Assembly: GCA_934141555.1 (NCBI GenBank)
Contig: CAKPCK010000008.1
Location: 1-59,987, forward strand
Direction of reading: 5' to 3'
Length of the DNA: 59,987 bases
From: an uncultured Clostridia bacterium
GTDB taxonomy: Bacteria; Bacillota; Clostridia; TANB77; CAG-508
The notes under the pieces are model-generated. The model saw nothing but the letters and a program-made list of their open reading frames with translations, ran no database searches and was not told where the DNA came from. Within the stretch, counting starts at the first letter, position 1; every line of letters begins with the position of its first letter. Below, one piece after another: positions 8,531-17,928 of this stretch. Both the position numbers and the translations under genes were made by a program.

Positions 8531-9211
8531 ATGGATGGAACATACATATTAGTAGTAGATGATGAATCAAGAATGAGAAAATTATTGAGAGATTTTTTAA
8601 CAGCAAAAGGATATCAAATACTTGAAGCAGAAGATGGAGAAAAAGCAATAGAAGTATTTGAAGAAAACAGAAATAAAGTAAAACTAATTTTATTAGATGT
8701 AATGATGCCAAAACTTGATGGTTGGTCTGTATTAAGAAAAATAAGACAAGAATCAAATTTGCCAGTAATAATGTTAACAGCAAGAGGAGAAGAACAAGAT
8801 GAACTATTTGGATTTGAACTTGGAGTTGATGAATATATTTCAAAACCATTTAGTCCAAAAATATTAGTAGCAAGAGTTGAAGCGATATTAAAAAGGGTAT
8901 ATGGAGATACAAAGCAACTAAAAGATTATGATGGAATTGTAATAGATCAAGAAGGACGTACTGTAAAAGTAGATGGAAAGCCAATCGATTTAAGTCTAAG
9001 AGAATATGAATTATTAAAATATTTATTAGATAATGAAAATATTGCGCTCTCAAGAGATAAAATTCTAAATAATGTATGGAATTATGATTATTATGGAGAT
9101 TCACGAACAATAGATAGTCATATAAAAAAGATAAGACATAAATTAGGTAAAAAAGGAAAATATATAGAAACTGTAAGAGGAATTGGGTATAAGTTTGAAA
9201 TAAAGAAATGA
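8531..9211 (+). CDS. OmpR/PhoB-family response regulator
   Basis: A 226-aa two-domain regulator. The receiver domain (about 1-118) has the acidic pair DDE near the start, the phosphoacceptor Asp in LILLDVMMPKLDG, the conserved MLTAR and the Lys in YISKPFSP. The C-terminal winged helix (about 128-224) includes LSLREYELLKYL and the typical end TVRGIGYKFE. It would bind DNA and control transcription in response to the kinase encoded 9 bp downstream. An extended -10, TATAAT, lies at 8472-8477 but no convincing -35 is seen. The stimulus and targets are unknown, and several Bacillota systems (PhoPR, VanRS, ResDE) share this layout. Confidence 0.93.
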   Translation: MDGTYILVVDDESRMRKLLRDFLTAKGYQILEAEDGEKAIEVFEENRNKVKLILLDVMMPKLDGWSVLRKIRQESNLPVIMLTARGEEQDELFGFELGVDEYISKPFSPKILVARVEAILKRVYGDTKQLKDYDGIVIDQEGRTVKVDGKPIDLSLREYELLKYLLDNENIALSRDKILNNVWNYDYYGDSRTIDSHIKKIRHKLGKKGKYIETVRGIGYKFEIKK

Positions 9212-9220
9212 GGATAGAAA

Positions 9221-10726
9221 ATGGAAAGAATAACAAAAAAAGTAAAATCTGTACGAGTAAAATTATTTCTTATTCTATGTCTTGTTGTATTATCAATTAT
9301 TGCATTCTTAATAATAGTAAATAGTTTTGTATTAGAAAAATATTATCAATATACGAAAAGCAATAATTTAAAAAGTACATATGCATTAATTAATTCTTAT
9401 TATACAGGACAAATAAATGTTGATAATATAAGTGATGAATTAGACAAAATATCAATAAGTAATAATTTTGACATAATAGTAAAAGATAATGAAAATGTTG
9501 CAATATATATGTCTAATAAAGACTTTTTATCAAGTATAAGAAAAGTTATAAATTTCTGGGGAATGGACAAAAAACAAGAAGCTACAATAATTGAAAAAGA
9601 AGATAACATAGAAATAAAAAGAATTGTTGATACAGAAACAAAGATGACATATATGTTATTAAAAGGAACATTAGATAATGGATTTGTAGTATATATAAGA
9701 CTTCCAATGTCATCAATAACTGAAAGTGTTCAAATATCTAATAAATTTTTATATTTAATAGCATGTGTTGTTATTATTGTTGGTGGAATTGTAATTATAT
9801 ATATATCAAAACAATTTAGTAGTCCAATTTCAGAAATAAGCGCAATAGCTAAAAAAATGGCAAATTTAGACTTTAGTCAAAAATATGTAGTAAAAGATGA
9901 TGATGAGATAAATGAACTTGGAAAAAATATTAATATAATGTCAGAAAAGCTGGAAGGAACAATAAATCAACTTAGAAATACTAATATAGAACTTGAAAGA
10001 GATATTGAGAGAAAATCAAAAATTGATGAAATGAGAAAAAGTTTCATATCAGATGTATCACATGAATTAAAAACACCAATTGCATTAATACAAGGATATA
10101 GTGAAGGACTTTTAGAAAATGTTAATACAGATGCAGAAAATAGAAAATTCTATGCAGAAGTTATATTAGATGAAGCTACAAAAATGGACAAAATGGTTAG
10201 ACAATTAATAGAACTTACAAAACTAGAATATGAGAATAGGGAATTTAATAATAGAAACTTTAATATAGTAGAATTAGAAAAAGAAATATGTAGAAGTTCT
10301 AAAGTTATGATTGAAGAAAAAGGAGCAAATGTAAAATTCGAAACTGATGATGTTATAAATGTATATGCAGATGACTTCTATATAAGTCAATGTATTACAA
10401 ATTATTTAACAAATGCAATTAAACATGTTGAGGAAGTTGATGGAGAAAAAATTATAAAAATAACTAATACTATTATTAATGATAAAGTTAGAATTACTGT
10501 ATTTAATACAGGTAGAAATATTGAAGAAGAAAATTTATCTCGTATTTGGAATAGATTCTTTAAAGTAGATGAATCAAGAAATAGAGAAGATGGTGGAAGC
10601 GGAATAGGTCTTTCTATTGTTAGGGCAATTATGAATAATTATGGAAATGATTTTGGTGTAGAGAATAAGCCAAATGGTGTTGAATTTTATTTTGATATAG
10701 ATTTGGAAAGAAAAGATAAGAATTAG
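9221..10726 (+). CDS. Membrane sensor histidine kinase
   Basis: A 501-aa partner of the preceding response regulator. An N-terminal membrane helix (about residues 13-35), an extracellular sensing region of some 140 residues and a second membrane helix (about 180-200) precede a HAMP linker. The dimerization domain carries the phosphorylated His in SDVSHELKTPIALIQGY. The ATPase domain shows the N box (QCITNYLTNAIKH), a G1-like segment ending in FNTGRNI, an F box near RFFKVDESR and a G2 box GGSGIGLSIV. The sensor region has no recognised ligand domain. The gene ends inside the stem of a bidirectional terminator. Confidence 0.93.
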   Translation: MERITKKVKSVRVKLFLILCLVVLSIIAFLIIVNSFVLEKYYQYTKSNNLKSTYALINSYYTGQINVDNISDELDKISISNNFDIIVKDNENVAIYMSNKDFLSSIRKVINFWGMDKKQEATIIEKEDNIEIKRIVDTETKMTYMLLKGTLDNGFVVYIRLPMSSITESVQISNKFLYLIACVVIIVGGIVIIYISKQFSSPISEISAIAKKMANLDFSQKYVVKDDDEINELGKNINIMSEKLEGTINQLRNTNIELERDIERKSKIDEMRKSFISDVSHELKTPIALIQGYSEGLLENVNTDAENRKFYAEVILDEATKMDKMVRQLIELTKLEYENREFNNRNFNIVELEKEICRSSKVMIEEKGANVKFETDDVINVYADDFYISQCITNYLTNAIKHVEEVDGEKIIKITNTIINDKVRITVFNTGRNIEEENLSRIWNRFFKVDESRNREDGGSGIGLSIVRAIMNNYGNDFGVENKPNGVEFYFDIDLERKDKN

Positions 10727-10756
10727 AGGTTGTAGTTTACAACCTCTAAAATATTT
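10723..10756. terminator. Bidirectional terminator between the kinase gene and asnB
   Basis: A 12-bp perfect stem (10723-10734 with 10738-10749) with a GTT loop. It overlaps the kinase stop codon and lies between two convergent genes. Confidence 0.8.
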
Positions 10757-12651
10757 TATAATTTTATTTTTGGTTGATATTTTTCAAGCCACATATTAAC
10801 CTGACACAAATAAGCCATAAGTTGAGGTCCAGTCATTAATTGACCAAACCAAGGACGAGAAAAAGCTTTTCCATCAGTTTCTAAAATATTCAAAATATAT
10901 TCTCTATTTAATAAATAATTAATAGGAGCTTTTGGATTAGCCATAATATCTGTAAGTATAGATTTTACTTTTGCAAGATAAGTAGGATTATGAGTCTTAG
11001 GATAAGGACTCTTTTTTCTATCAACAATTTCAGTAGGTAAAAATTTGCGAGAAATATATCTTAAAAGACCTTTTTCTCTGCCATTTAAAGCTTTCATTTC
11101 CCAAGGAATATTCCAAACATACTGAGCTAAACGATAATCACAAAAAGGAACACGAAGTTCAAAACCATTATACATAGCCATTCTATCAGATCTATCAAGT
11201 AGTGTTTGCATAAACCAATTTAATGTAAGATAAGATATTTTTCTTTTTTCGGCTGTTTCATGGGAATCAGTATCTAAAATTTCAACATTTGATAAAGATT
11301 CATTGTATCTAAAATCAATATATTCTTTTAAGTTAACTTTTTTTGAAATAGAAGGATTTAATAAAGTTTGACGTTCGTTTATTGCTATTGACCAAGGAAA
11401 TGTTCCACTATTTAAAGCATCATCTCTAAAAAACCACGGATATCCTCCAAAAATTTCATCTGCACATTCGCCAGTTAAAGAAACTGTTGCAGTTGGTTTT
11501 ACATTTTTGCAAAATAGTAGTAAAGATGAATCAACATCAGCCATACCAGGCATATCACGAGCAATCATCGCATCATATAAACTATCTGCTAATTCAGGAG
11601 TATCAAGAATGATAGGATGATGATTTGTGTGTAAAGTAGATACCATTAAATTTATATAATAGTTATCAGAATTTGGCTGAAAATCGCTTTTAACAAAATT
11701 TTTATCATTATCCACATAATCAATTGAATAAGTATCTAAAGATGGTAAATTATTATTTTTACAATAATCTGATGCAAATTTTGTAATTATACTTGAATCT
11801 AAACCACCAGATAAAAATGTACATAGAGGAACATCAGAGACTAATTGTCTTGTAATTGAATCTTTTAAAAGATGTTCTAAATGGTCACAAGTTTGATTAA
11901 AATTTTCTTCATGTGGTAAACTTTTTAAACTCCAATATTTTTCTATATGTAATCCATTTCTATTAAAAATCGCGTAATGAGCAGGTTTTAATTCAAATAT
12001 ATTATTAAAAATTGTTGTTCCAGGAGTATGTGCAGGACCAATGCCAAATAATTCTGATATTCCTTGAGAATCTAATATTTTTTCAACACCTGGATATTGA
12101 AAAATTGCTTTTATTTCAGATGCAAATATAAATGAATTATTTTGCATAGTGTAAAATAAAGGTTTTACACCAAAATGATCTCTTGCCATAAATAATTCTT
12201 CTTTTTGACTATCCCAAATAGCAAAAGCATAAATACCATTTAAATGTTTTACAACTTCTTTTCCATAAAAGATATAACTTTTTAATAATACTTCAGTATC
12301 ACAATGTCCATCAAAAGTAAAACCATTTTCTTCTAAAGTCTTTCTGAGTTCTTTTGTATTATAAATTTGACCGTTATATGAAATTATAAAATTTGATTGA
12401 TAACTAATTATCATATTTGAATTTTCTTTTTGCAAAGGTATTGATTTATTATATGATGCAATCATAGGTTGTTTTCCACCTTCTGGGTCAATAACAATTA
12501 ATCTTTTGTGAGCTAATGCTATATGTTTTTTTATGTAATATCCTTCTTCATCAGGACCTCTTCTAGAAAGAGTGTTATTCATATTAATTAAAATATTTTT
12601 TAAACGAGAAATATCTTGTTTATAATTTACAAAACCAACAATTCCACACAT
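10756..12651 (-). CDS. asnB: Glutamine-hydrolysing asparagine synthetase
   Basis: A 631-aa two-domain enzyme making asparagine from aspartate, ATP and glutamine. The protein begins MCGIVGFVNY, so Cys2 becomes the N-terminal nucleophile of the class II glutaminase domain, and this fixes the start codon. RRGPDEEG and the glutamine-site segment SYNGQIYN follow. The synthetase half has the pyrophosphate loop FLSGGLDSSI and the later GECADEIFGGYPW. The length matches AsnB of Bacillota. Its ribosome site GGAGG (12658-12662, minus strand) sits in the descending arm of a terminator-like hairpin. It reads in the same direction as nth, 53 bp downstream of it. Confidence 0.95.
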   Translation of the reverse strand: MCGIVGFVNYKQDISRLKNILINMNNTLSRRGPDEEGYYIKKHIALAHKRLIVIDPEGGKQPMIASYNKSIPLQKENSNMIISYQSNFIISYNGQIYNTKELRKTLEENGFTFDGHCDTEVLLKSYIFYGKEVVKHLNGIYAFAIWDSQKEELFMARDHFGVKPLFYTMQNNSFIFASEIKAIFQYPGVEKILDSQGISELFGIGPAHTPGTTIFNNIFELKPAHYAIFNRNGLHIEKYWSLKSLPHEENFNQTCDHLEHLLKDSITRQLVSDVPLCTFLSGGLDSSIITKFASDYCKNNNLPSLDTYSIDYVDNDKNFVKSDFQPNSDNYYINLMVSTLHTNHHPIILDTPELADSLYDAMIARDMPGMADVDSSLLLFCKNVKPTATVSLTGECADEIFGGYPWFFRDDALNSGTFPWSIAINERQTLLNPSISKKVNLKEYIDFRYNESLSNVEILDTDSHETAEKRKISYLTLNWFMQTLLDRSDRMAMYNGFELRVPFCDYRLAQYVWNIPWEMKALNGREKGLLRYISRKFLPTEIVDRKKSPYPKTHNPTYLAKVKSILTDIMANPKAPINYLLNREYILNILETDGKAFSRPWFGQLMTGPQLMAYLCQVNMWLEKYQPKIKL

Positions 12652-12683
12652 AAAAAGCCTCCATATATTTAATATATGAAGGC
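12652..12683 (-). promoter_or_regulatory. Hairpin that is both terminator-like and sequesters the asnB ribosome site
   Basis: On the minus strand, GCCTTCATATAT (12683-12672) pairs with ATATATGGAGGC (12668-12657) around a TAA loop, giving a 12-bp stem with one G-T pair. Five T (12656-12652) then lead straight into the asnB ATG. The stem contains the only good ribosome site of asnB. The same structure could therefore stop transcription coming from nth and block translation of asnB. Confidence 0.65.
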
Positions 12684-12704
12684 AAAGTTCATTTATGTAT
12701 AATT

Positions 12705-13340
12705 TTAACTATTTTTCTTATAAAAATTACAAAATTGTTTTACAGAACAAGAATCACAATGTGGATTTCTTGCTTCGCAAGTATTTCTTCCAAGCCACAT
12801 AAAAAGGTGATTTATATCTTTTAAAGTTTCTTTTGGAAAAATTTTAATTAAATCTTGTTCAATTTTTTCTGGTTCAGATTCATTTGAAAGACCTATTCTA
12901 TTAGAAATTCTTTTAGCATGTGTATCAACAGCAATACCTTCTGCAATACCAAAAGCCTCTAGCATAATAACATTAGCACTTTTTCTACCAATACCAGCTA
13001 ATGTTAAAAGTTCGTTCATGGTATGTGGAAGTTCACCATTAAAATTTTCTATAACTTGTTTTGCACAAAGTTTAATATTTTTTGCTTTGTTTTTATAAAA
13101 TCCACAAGGGTGTATAATATCTTCAAGTTCATTAATATCTATATTTTCGAAATCTTCAATGGTTTTACATCTTTCAAAAAGTGTTGGTGTAGTTTTATTT
13201 ACTCTTTCGTCTGTACACTGTGCTGAAAGCATAACAGCAATGGCAAGTTGAAATGGTGTTTCAAAATCCAAACTACATTTTGCGTCTGGATATGTTTGTT
13301 TTAAGATATTTACAAAATCTATTACTTCAGATTTATTCAT
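12705..13340 (-). CDS. nth: Endonuclease III, DNA glycosylase/AP lyase
   Basis: About 211 aa from the ATG at 13340, the exact usual length of Nth. It removes oxidised pyrimidines from DNA and cleaves the abasic strand. The helix-hairpin-helix LLTLAGIGRKSANVIM carries the catalytic Lys, AVDTHAKRISNRIG carries the catalytic Asp, and the C-terminal Cys spacing in CEARNPHCDSCSVKQFC binds a [4Fe-4S] cluster. An upstream in-frame ATG at 13355 lacks a ribosome site. The chosen start overlaps the stop of the upstream DUF4364 gene by 8 bp, so translation is probably coupled. Confidence 0.93.
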   Translation of the reverse strand: MNKSEVIDFVNILKQTYPDAKCSLDFETPFQLAIAVMLSAQCTDERVNKTTPTLFERCKTIEDFENIDINELEDIIHPCGFYKNKAKNIKLCAKQVIENFNGELPHTMNELLTLAGIGRKSANVIMLEAFGIAEGIAVDTHAKRISNRIGLSNESEPEKIEQDLIKIFPKETLKDINHLFMWLGRNTCEARNPHCDSCSVKQFCNFYKKNS

Positions 13341-13884
13341 TGATATTAGCACCATCCCTATTATTAGAAAGTAGTTCTAATATTTGTGGATAAAGTGTTG
13401 TTGCATTTGATTTCCAATTATCAGATATTTGTTTTGCTTTTTCTCGTGATGCTGCATATACAGAGACTTCAAAAATTGTTTCATTTTGTTCAACGATTTT
13501 GCAAGTAATTGTATAATTGTTTTCATCTTTTGGTATAAATTCTGTAACAACAGAAGATTCTTCAACAATATCAGAATTTTCTTTTTTAAATATAGTATCT
13601 GCTTTTAATTTTAATAATCCAGGTAAAAGTGATTTTGTAAGATCAAGTGCATTTTTTCCCTCAGTTGTTATTTTTATAAAAGATTCTTCATCTTGTTCGA
13701 AAGAACAAATTAGATTTGCTGACATTAAATCTGCAATAAGTTCTTGAAAATAAAAATAGTTTATATCTTTTGAGCTAGAAACTATTTTATATAAATTATC
13801 ATTTTTAATTCCATCAAATATTTTATTTAATAAATATAAAATTAAAACTTTATCTTCTGCTAACTCTTTATTTTGTTGTTCCAT
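13333..13884 (-). CDS. DUF4364 family protein
   Basis: 183 aa from the ATG at 13884, which is preceded by a strong AAGGAGG site. The open frame extends 26 codons further upstream but without a start signal. The N-terminal half (KVLILYLLNKIFDGI, then FYFQELIADLMSANLI and FIKITTEGKNAL) looks like a winged-helix DNA-binding domain. The C-terminal half is a beta-rich domain with CKIVEQNETIFEVSVYAA. This matches DUF4364, a clostridial family of unknown function, often described as a possible regulator. It sits directly upstream of nth and divergent from rpe. Confidence 0.75.
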   Translation of the reverse strand: MEQQNKELAEDKVLILYLLNKIFDGIKNDNLYKIVSSSKDINYFYFQELIADLMSANLICSFEQDEESFIKITTEGKNALDLTKSLLPGLLKLKADTIFKKENSDIVEESSVVTEFIPKDENNYTITCKIVEQNETIFEVSVYAASREKAKQISDNWKSNATTLYPQILELLSNNRDGANINE

Positions 13885-14038
13885 AAATTGCCTCCTTAAG
13901 TTAGATTTATCGTCAATATTATACCACGGAATTTTATGGAAGTAAAGGAAAAAGTATTGCATTTTTTGGTTGATATTGATATACTTTTAATATATAATTG
14001 ATAAATAAAAAGTGATGATAAAGAAAGGAAAAATAAAA

Positions 14039-14701
14039 ATGATAGAAGTATCAACATCAATATTATCAGTAGAAAAAGGTAATGAAGCAGAAACATTTAT
14101 GTTATTAGAAAAATCTAAAACAGATTATTTTCATATAGATGTAATGGACGGAAAATTTGTAAGTCAAGATACATATCACAAAATGATAGAATATAGTAAT
14201 TATATAAAAAGAATCTCAAATTTACCATTAGATATACATTTAATGGTAGAAGATGTAGAAACAGGAATAGAAGTATTTTCAGCAGATGAACCTAATATAA
14301 TAACATTTCATTTAGAAGCTTGTAAAAGTAAAGAAGAAGTTATGAAAAATATTAATTTGATAAAAGAAAAAGGTTCAAGAGTTGGAATTGCAATAAAACC
14401 AGAAACACCAATAGAAAAAATATATGAATATTTACCATATATACATATGTGTTTAGTAATGACTGTTGAGCCAGGAAAAGGTGGACAAACTTTAATAACA
14501 GATATGATTGCTAAAATAGATGAATTAAAAACATATGCAGAAAAAAACAGTTTAGAAATAGATATAGAAGCAGATGGAGGAATTAATCTAAAAACAGCAG
14601 AAAGAGTAAAAAAGGCAGGAGCAAATATATTGGTTGCAGGAACAGCAATATTAAAAGCAGCAGATTATAAAGTAATCATAGATGAACTAAAACAAGAATA
14701 A
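14039..14701 (+). CDS. rpe: Ribulose-phosphate 3-epimerase
   Basis: About 220 aa from the ATG at 14039, placed by GAAAGGA; an in-frame ATG at 14012 lacks a site. This TIM-barrel enzyme interconverts ribulose-5-phosphate and xylulose-5-phosphate in the pentose phosphate pathway. Signature segments are FHIDVMDGKFV (metal His and catalytic Asp), LDIHLMVED, VMTVEPGKGGQ (phosphate-binding loop) and IEADGGI with the second catalytic Asp. VEPGKGGQ replaces the more usual VNPGFGGQ, so activity on a related sugar phosphate is possible. It forms an operon with pgi 45 bp downstream. Confidence 0.85.
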   Translation: MIEVSTSILSVEKGNEAETFMLLEKSKTDYFHIDVMDGKFVSQDTYHKMIEYSNYIKRISNLPLDIHLMVEDVETGIEVFSADEPNIITFHLEACKSKEEVMKNINLIKEKGSRVGIAIKPETPIEKIYEYLPYIHMCLVMTVEPGKGGQTLITDMIAKIDELKTYAEKNSLEIDIEADGGINLKTAERVKKAGANILVAGTAILKAADYKVIIDELKQE

Positions 14702-14746
14702 TTTACTAATGAAATAAATAAAAATCAAAAGAAAGAAGGAAATGAT

Positions 14747-16054
14747 ATGTTAAATTTGAGACTAAATTTAAAATATTCAGGAATAGAACAAAAATCAATA
14801 ATGAAATATAAAGAAAAAGTAGAACAGATACATCAAGATTTACAAGCAAGAGCGAATGACCAAAAAGATTTTGTAGGATGGTTAAATTTACCAACAAATT
14901 ATGATAAAGAAGAATTTGAAAGAATAAAAAAATCAGCACAAAAAATACAAAAAGATTCAGAAGTCTTAATAGTAATAGGAATTGGTGGATCATATTTAGG
15001 TGCAAGAGCAGTTATTGAAAGTTTAACAAATACATTTTATAATATGCTACCAGAAAAGAAAAGAAAATTTCCACAAATATTATATGTTGGAAATAATTTA
15101 AGTCCAAACTATGTAAATGATTTAATTGAAGTATTAGGAACAAAAGATTTTTCAATAAACGTAATTTCAAAATCTGGAACAACAACAGAACCAGCTATTG
15201 CATTCAGAATTTTTAGAGAAATTCTTGAAAATAGATATGGAATAGATGAAGCAAGAAGTAGAATATATGTAACAACAGATAAAGAAAGAGGAGCATTAAA
15301 AACATTAGCAGATGAAGAAGGATATGAAAAATTTGTAATTCCAGATAATGTTGGAGGAAGATATTCTGTATTAACAGCAGTTGGATTATTACCTATAGCT
15401 GTTGCTGGAATAGATATAGACAAATTAATGGACGGAGCTCGTACAGCACAATTAAAATATGAAGATTCAAATTTAAAATATAATGCATGTTATCAATATG
15501 CAGTTGTTAGAAATATTTTATATAAATTATATAAAAATACAGAAATATTGGTAAATTATGAACCTAAAATGCACTATTTTACAGAATGGTGGAAACAATT
15601 ATTTGGAGAAAGTGAAGGAAAAGACCAATTAGGAATATTTCCTGCAGGTGTTGACTTTACAACAGATTTACACTCTATGGGACAATATATTCAAGAAGGT
15701 AGAAGAAATTTATTTGAAACAGTAATAAGAATTGAAAAATCAGAATCTGATATAGATTTAAAAGAAGAAGAAGACAATTTAGATGGATTAAATTATTTAG
15801 CAGGAAAAACATTAGACTATGTAAATAAAAAAGCAATGGAAGGAACAATAGAAGCACATACAGCAGGAGATGTTCCAAATATAGTATTAGAATTGCCAAA
15901 ATTATCAGAAGAAACAATAGGACATTTAATATACTTTTTTGAGAAAGCATGTGCAATGTCTGGAATGTTATTAGGAGTAAATCCATTTAATCAGCCAGGT
16001 GTTGAAAAATACAAGAAAAATATGTTTAGGCTTTTGGAAAAGCCAGGATATTAA
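14747..16054 (+). CDS. pgi: Glucose-6-phosphate isomerase
   Basis: This 435-aa enzyme interconverts glucose-6-phosphate and fructose-6-phosphate in glycolysis. Two SIS folds are visible. IGIGGSYLGARAVIESL and VISKSGTTTEPAIAFR form the phosphate site, and GGRYSVLTAVGLLPIA and the late GVNPFNQPGVEKYKK carry conserved active-site residues. The length agrees with the short Bacillota type. It is paired with rpe, linking glycolysis to the pentose phosphate pathway, and is closed by a weak terminator. Confidence 0.95.
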   Translation: MLNLRLNLKYSGIEQKSIMKYKEKVEQIHQDLQARANDQKDFVGWLNLPTNYDKEEFERIKKSAQKIQKDSEVLIVIGIGGSYLGARAVIESLTNTFYNMLPEKKRKFPQILYVGNNLSPNYVNDLIEVLGTKDFSINVISKSGTTTEPAIAFRIFREILENRYGIDEARSRIYVTTDKERGALKTLADEEGYEKFVIPDNVGGRYSVLTAVGLLPIAVAGIDIDKLMDGARTAQLKYEDSNLKYNACYQYAVVRNILYKLYKNTEILVNYEPKMHYFTEWWKQLFGESEGKDQLGIFPAGVDFTTDLHSMGQYIQEGRRNLFETVIRIEKSESDIDLKEEEDNLDGLNYLAGKTLDYVNKKAMEGTIEAHTAGDVPNIVLELPKLSEETIGHLIYFFEKACAMSGMLLGVNPFNQPGVEKYKKNMFRLLEKPGY

Positions 16055-16065
16055 AATATGCCATG

Positions 16066-16092
16066 AAAAGGTGCTTAAATAGTACCTTTTTA
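16066..16092 (+). terminator. Terminator after pgi
   Basis: AAAAGGT (16066-16072) pairs with ACCTTTT (16084-16090), followed by further T. The short stem makes it a modest terminator. Confidence 0.6.
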
Positions 16093-16110
16093 TAAGAAAG
16101 AAGGAGCAAG

Positions 16111-16845
16111 ATGATAGTAGAAAGAGAATATTATGTTAAATTGTCAGAAATAGGAAAAGAAAACAAAATAACAAATAAAGCATTACTAGGTATTTTAGAA
16201 GATATTGGAGGAGTACATTCTAACATTGCAGGATATGGAATTCCAACAATGGATAAAACACATCTAACTTGGATTTTGTTAGATTGGAAAGTACAAGTTA
16301 TAAGAAGACCTAATTATGCAGAAAAAATATTAGCAAGAACATGGTCAAAAGATGGGTTAAAATATTATGCTTATCGTGATTTTGAAGTTGTTGATGAACA
16401 AGGAAATGTGATAGTAAAAGCGATTTCAAGATGGGTCTTAGTTAATATTGAAACAGGAAAGATGGAAAGAATTACTGATGAAATATTGTCAAAATATCAA
16501 CCAGAATCTAATAAATGTGTATTTGAAAATGAAACATTTGATAAGATTAAAGAATTAGATAATTATGAGCGAGAATCAGAATATACTGTAAAAAGAGCAG
16601 ATATTGATGTAAATCATCATATGCATAATATAAACTATCTAGACTTAGCAAATGAAGCTTTACCAGATGATGTATATGATAATGAGAAAGAGTTTAATAA
16701 TTTTAAAATTTCTTATAAGAAAGAAATTAAATTAGGTGAAACAGTAAAATGTAAATATTCTTTTTTAAATAATACACATGTTATTTGTATAAAGAGCGAA
16801 GATGATACAAAATTACATTCTGTTATAGAATTTTTAGAAGAATAA
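16111..16845 (+). CDS. Acyl-ACP thioesterase
   Basis: This 244-aa double hot-dog protein releases fatty acids from acyl carrier protein. The N-terminal domain contains GYGIPTMDKTHLTWILLDWKV and the later ISRWVLVNIETGKMERI. The C-terminal domain has DIDVNHHMHNINYLDL, the Asn/His-containing active-site region of FatA/FatB-like enzymes. The length is typical for bacterial members. It would divert fatty acids from the synthesis cycle in the cytoplasm. It has an AAGGAG site and stands alone between terminators. Confidence 0.85.
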   Translation: MIVEREYYVKLSEIGKENKITNKALLGILEDIGGVHSNIAGYGIPTMDKTHLTWILLDWKVQVIRRPNYAEKILARTWSKDGLKYYAYRDFEVVDEQGNVIVKAISRWVLVNIETGKMERITDEILSKYQPESNKCVFENETFDKIKELDNYERESEYTVKRADIDVNHHMHNINYLDLANEALPDDVYDNEKEFNNFKISYKKEIKLGETVKCKYSFLNNTHVICIKSEDDTKLHSVIEFLEE

Positions 16846-16880
16846 ATAAAATTAAACACAAATACTTATAAAAAACATAA

Positions 16881-16916
16881 AATATAGTGAAGAGAACTAA
16901 AACTCTTCACTATATT
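16881..16916 (+). terminator. Terminator-like hairpin after the thioesterase gene
   Basis: A 14-bp perfect stem (16881-16894 with 16903-16916) with an 8-base loop. The tail is only partly T-rich, so efficiency is uncertain. Confidence 0.55.
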
Positions 16917-16954
16917 ATGTTATAAGGAGAAATGCTAGTAATTAGCAAAATAAA

Positions 16955-17761
16955 ATGAAAGAAATAAAAAAAGGAGATAATGTAACAAGAAACTCATATA
17001 ATAATGACATAATATTTAAGGTTGATAAAATAATAAAAACATCAAACAATGTAAAAGTGGCAATATTGAAAGGAATAGATATTAGAATAGTAGCAGATGC
17101 TCAAATTCAAGATTTAAAATTAGTGAGTAGACAAGAAAAGCAGGATTCTGAAGCGGAATTTGAGAAAAAGTTTAAAAACATTAATAATAATGATGATGAG
17201 AGAATTAAAGGAATAATAAAAACAGGAAAAATACTACATTTAGATGGTGACAAAAAATATGCTGGAAAATCTATAATGTATTATAAAAAAATGGGATTAA
17301 ATGCAGTAGTAAAAAACATAGCCGAAAATAAACAAACAAAAGTAATAAAACGATTATTAATGTTATATAATCCTGATATATTAGTTATTACAGGACATGA
17401 TGGAATGATAAAAAATAATGCTACAAATGATATATTTAATTATAGAAACTCAAGACATTTTATAGAAACAGTAAAACAAGCAAGAGAATTTGAAAAAATA
17501 AGTAAAAAAAATTTAGTAATATTTGCAGGAGCTTGTCAAAGTTATTTTGAAGCACTAATATCAGCTGGAGCAAATTTTGCCTCATCACCAGCAAGAATTT
17601 TGATAGATTTTTTAGATCCATTGATAGTTGCGAAAAATGTCGCAGTAACTGATAATAGAAAATATATAACAATAGATGATTTTGCAAATGAATTAAGAGA
17701 TGGGAAAAAAGGAGTAGATGGAATTGGTGCAAGAGGCAAAAAAAGTATAATAATTATATAA
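16955..17761 (+). CDS. yabG: Sporulation-specific protease YabG
   Basis: A 268-aa homologue of YabG (peptidase family U57), the protease that processes spore coat and cortex-related proteins during late sporulation. Typical segments are KKGDNVTRNSYNNDI at the start, GKILHLDGDKKYAGKSIMYY, LVITGHDG, NLVIFAGACQSYFEAL and GIGARGKKSI at the end. In Bacillus yabG is followed by veg, and here veg also follows 167 bp downstream. This conserved pair supports the identification and shows that the organism's lineage forms spores. No strong sigma-A promoter is visible upstream, as expected for a gene read by a sporulation sigma factor. Confidence 0.9.
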   Translation: MKEIKKGDNVTRNSYNNDIIFKVDKIIKTSNNVKVAILKGIDIRIVADAQIQDLKLVSRQEKQDSEAEFEKKFKNINNNDDERIKGIIKTGKILHLDGDKKYAGKSIMYYKKMGLNAVVKNIAENKQTKVIKRLLMLYNPDILVITGHDGMIKNNATNDIFNYRNSRHFIETVKQAREFEKISKKNLVIFAGACQSYFEALISAGANFASSPARILIDFLDPLIVAKNVAVTDNRKYITIDDFANELRDGKKGVDGIGARGKKSIIII

Positions 17762-17868
17762 AATGTATCTTTGTAATATAATTGTAACATAAAAGTAATA
17801 TTTATGTAACAAAACGTAAAACCTTTGAAATTCTAAGAATATAAGACAATGGCATAAATTTACAGTCT

Positions 17869-17897
17869 TTGACAAATGGTCTTTCAGATGATATACT
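17869..17897 (+). promoter_or_regulatory. Strong sigma-A promoter of veg
   Basis: TTGACA (17869-17874), a 17-bp spacer and TATACT (17892-17897). The Bacillus veg promoter is a classic strong vegetative promoter, so the match fits the gene. Confidence 0.85.
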
Positions 17898-17928
17898 TGG
17901 CTCATCTTAAGCAAAGTAGGTGAATCTA

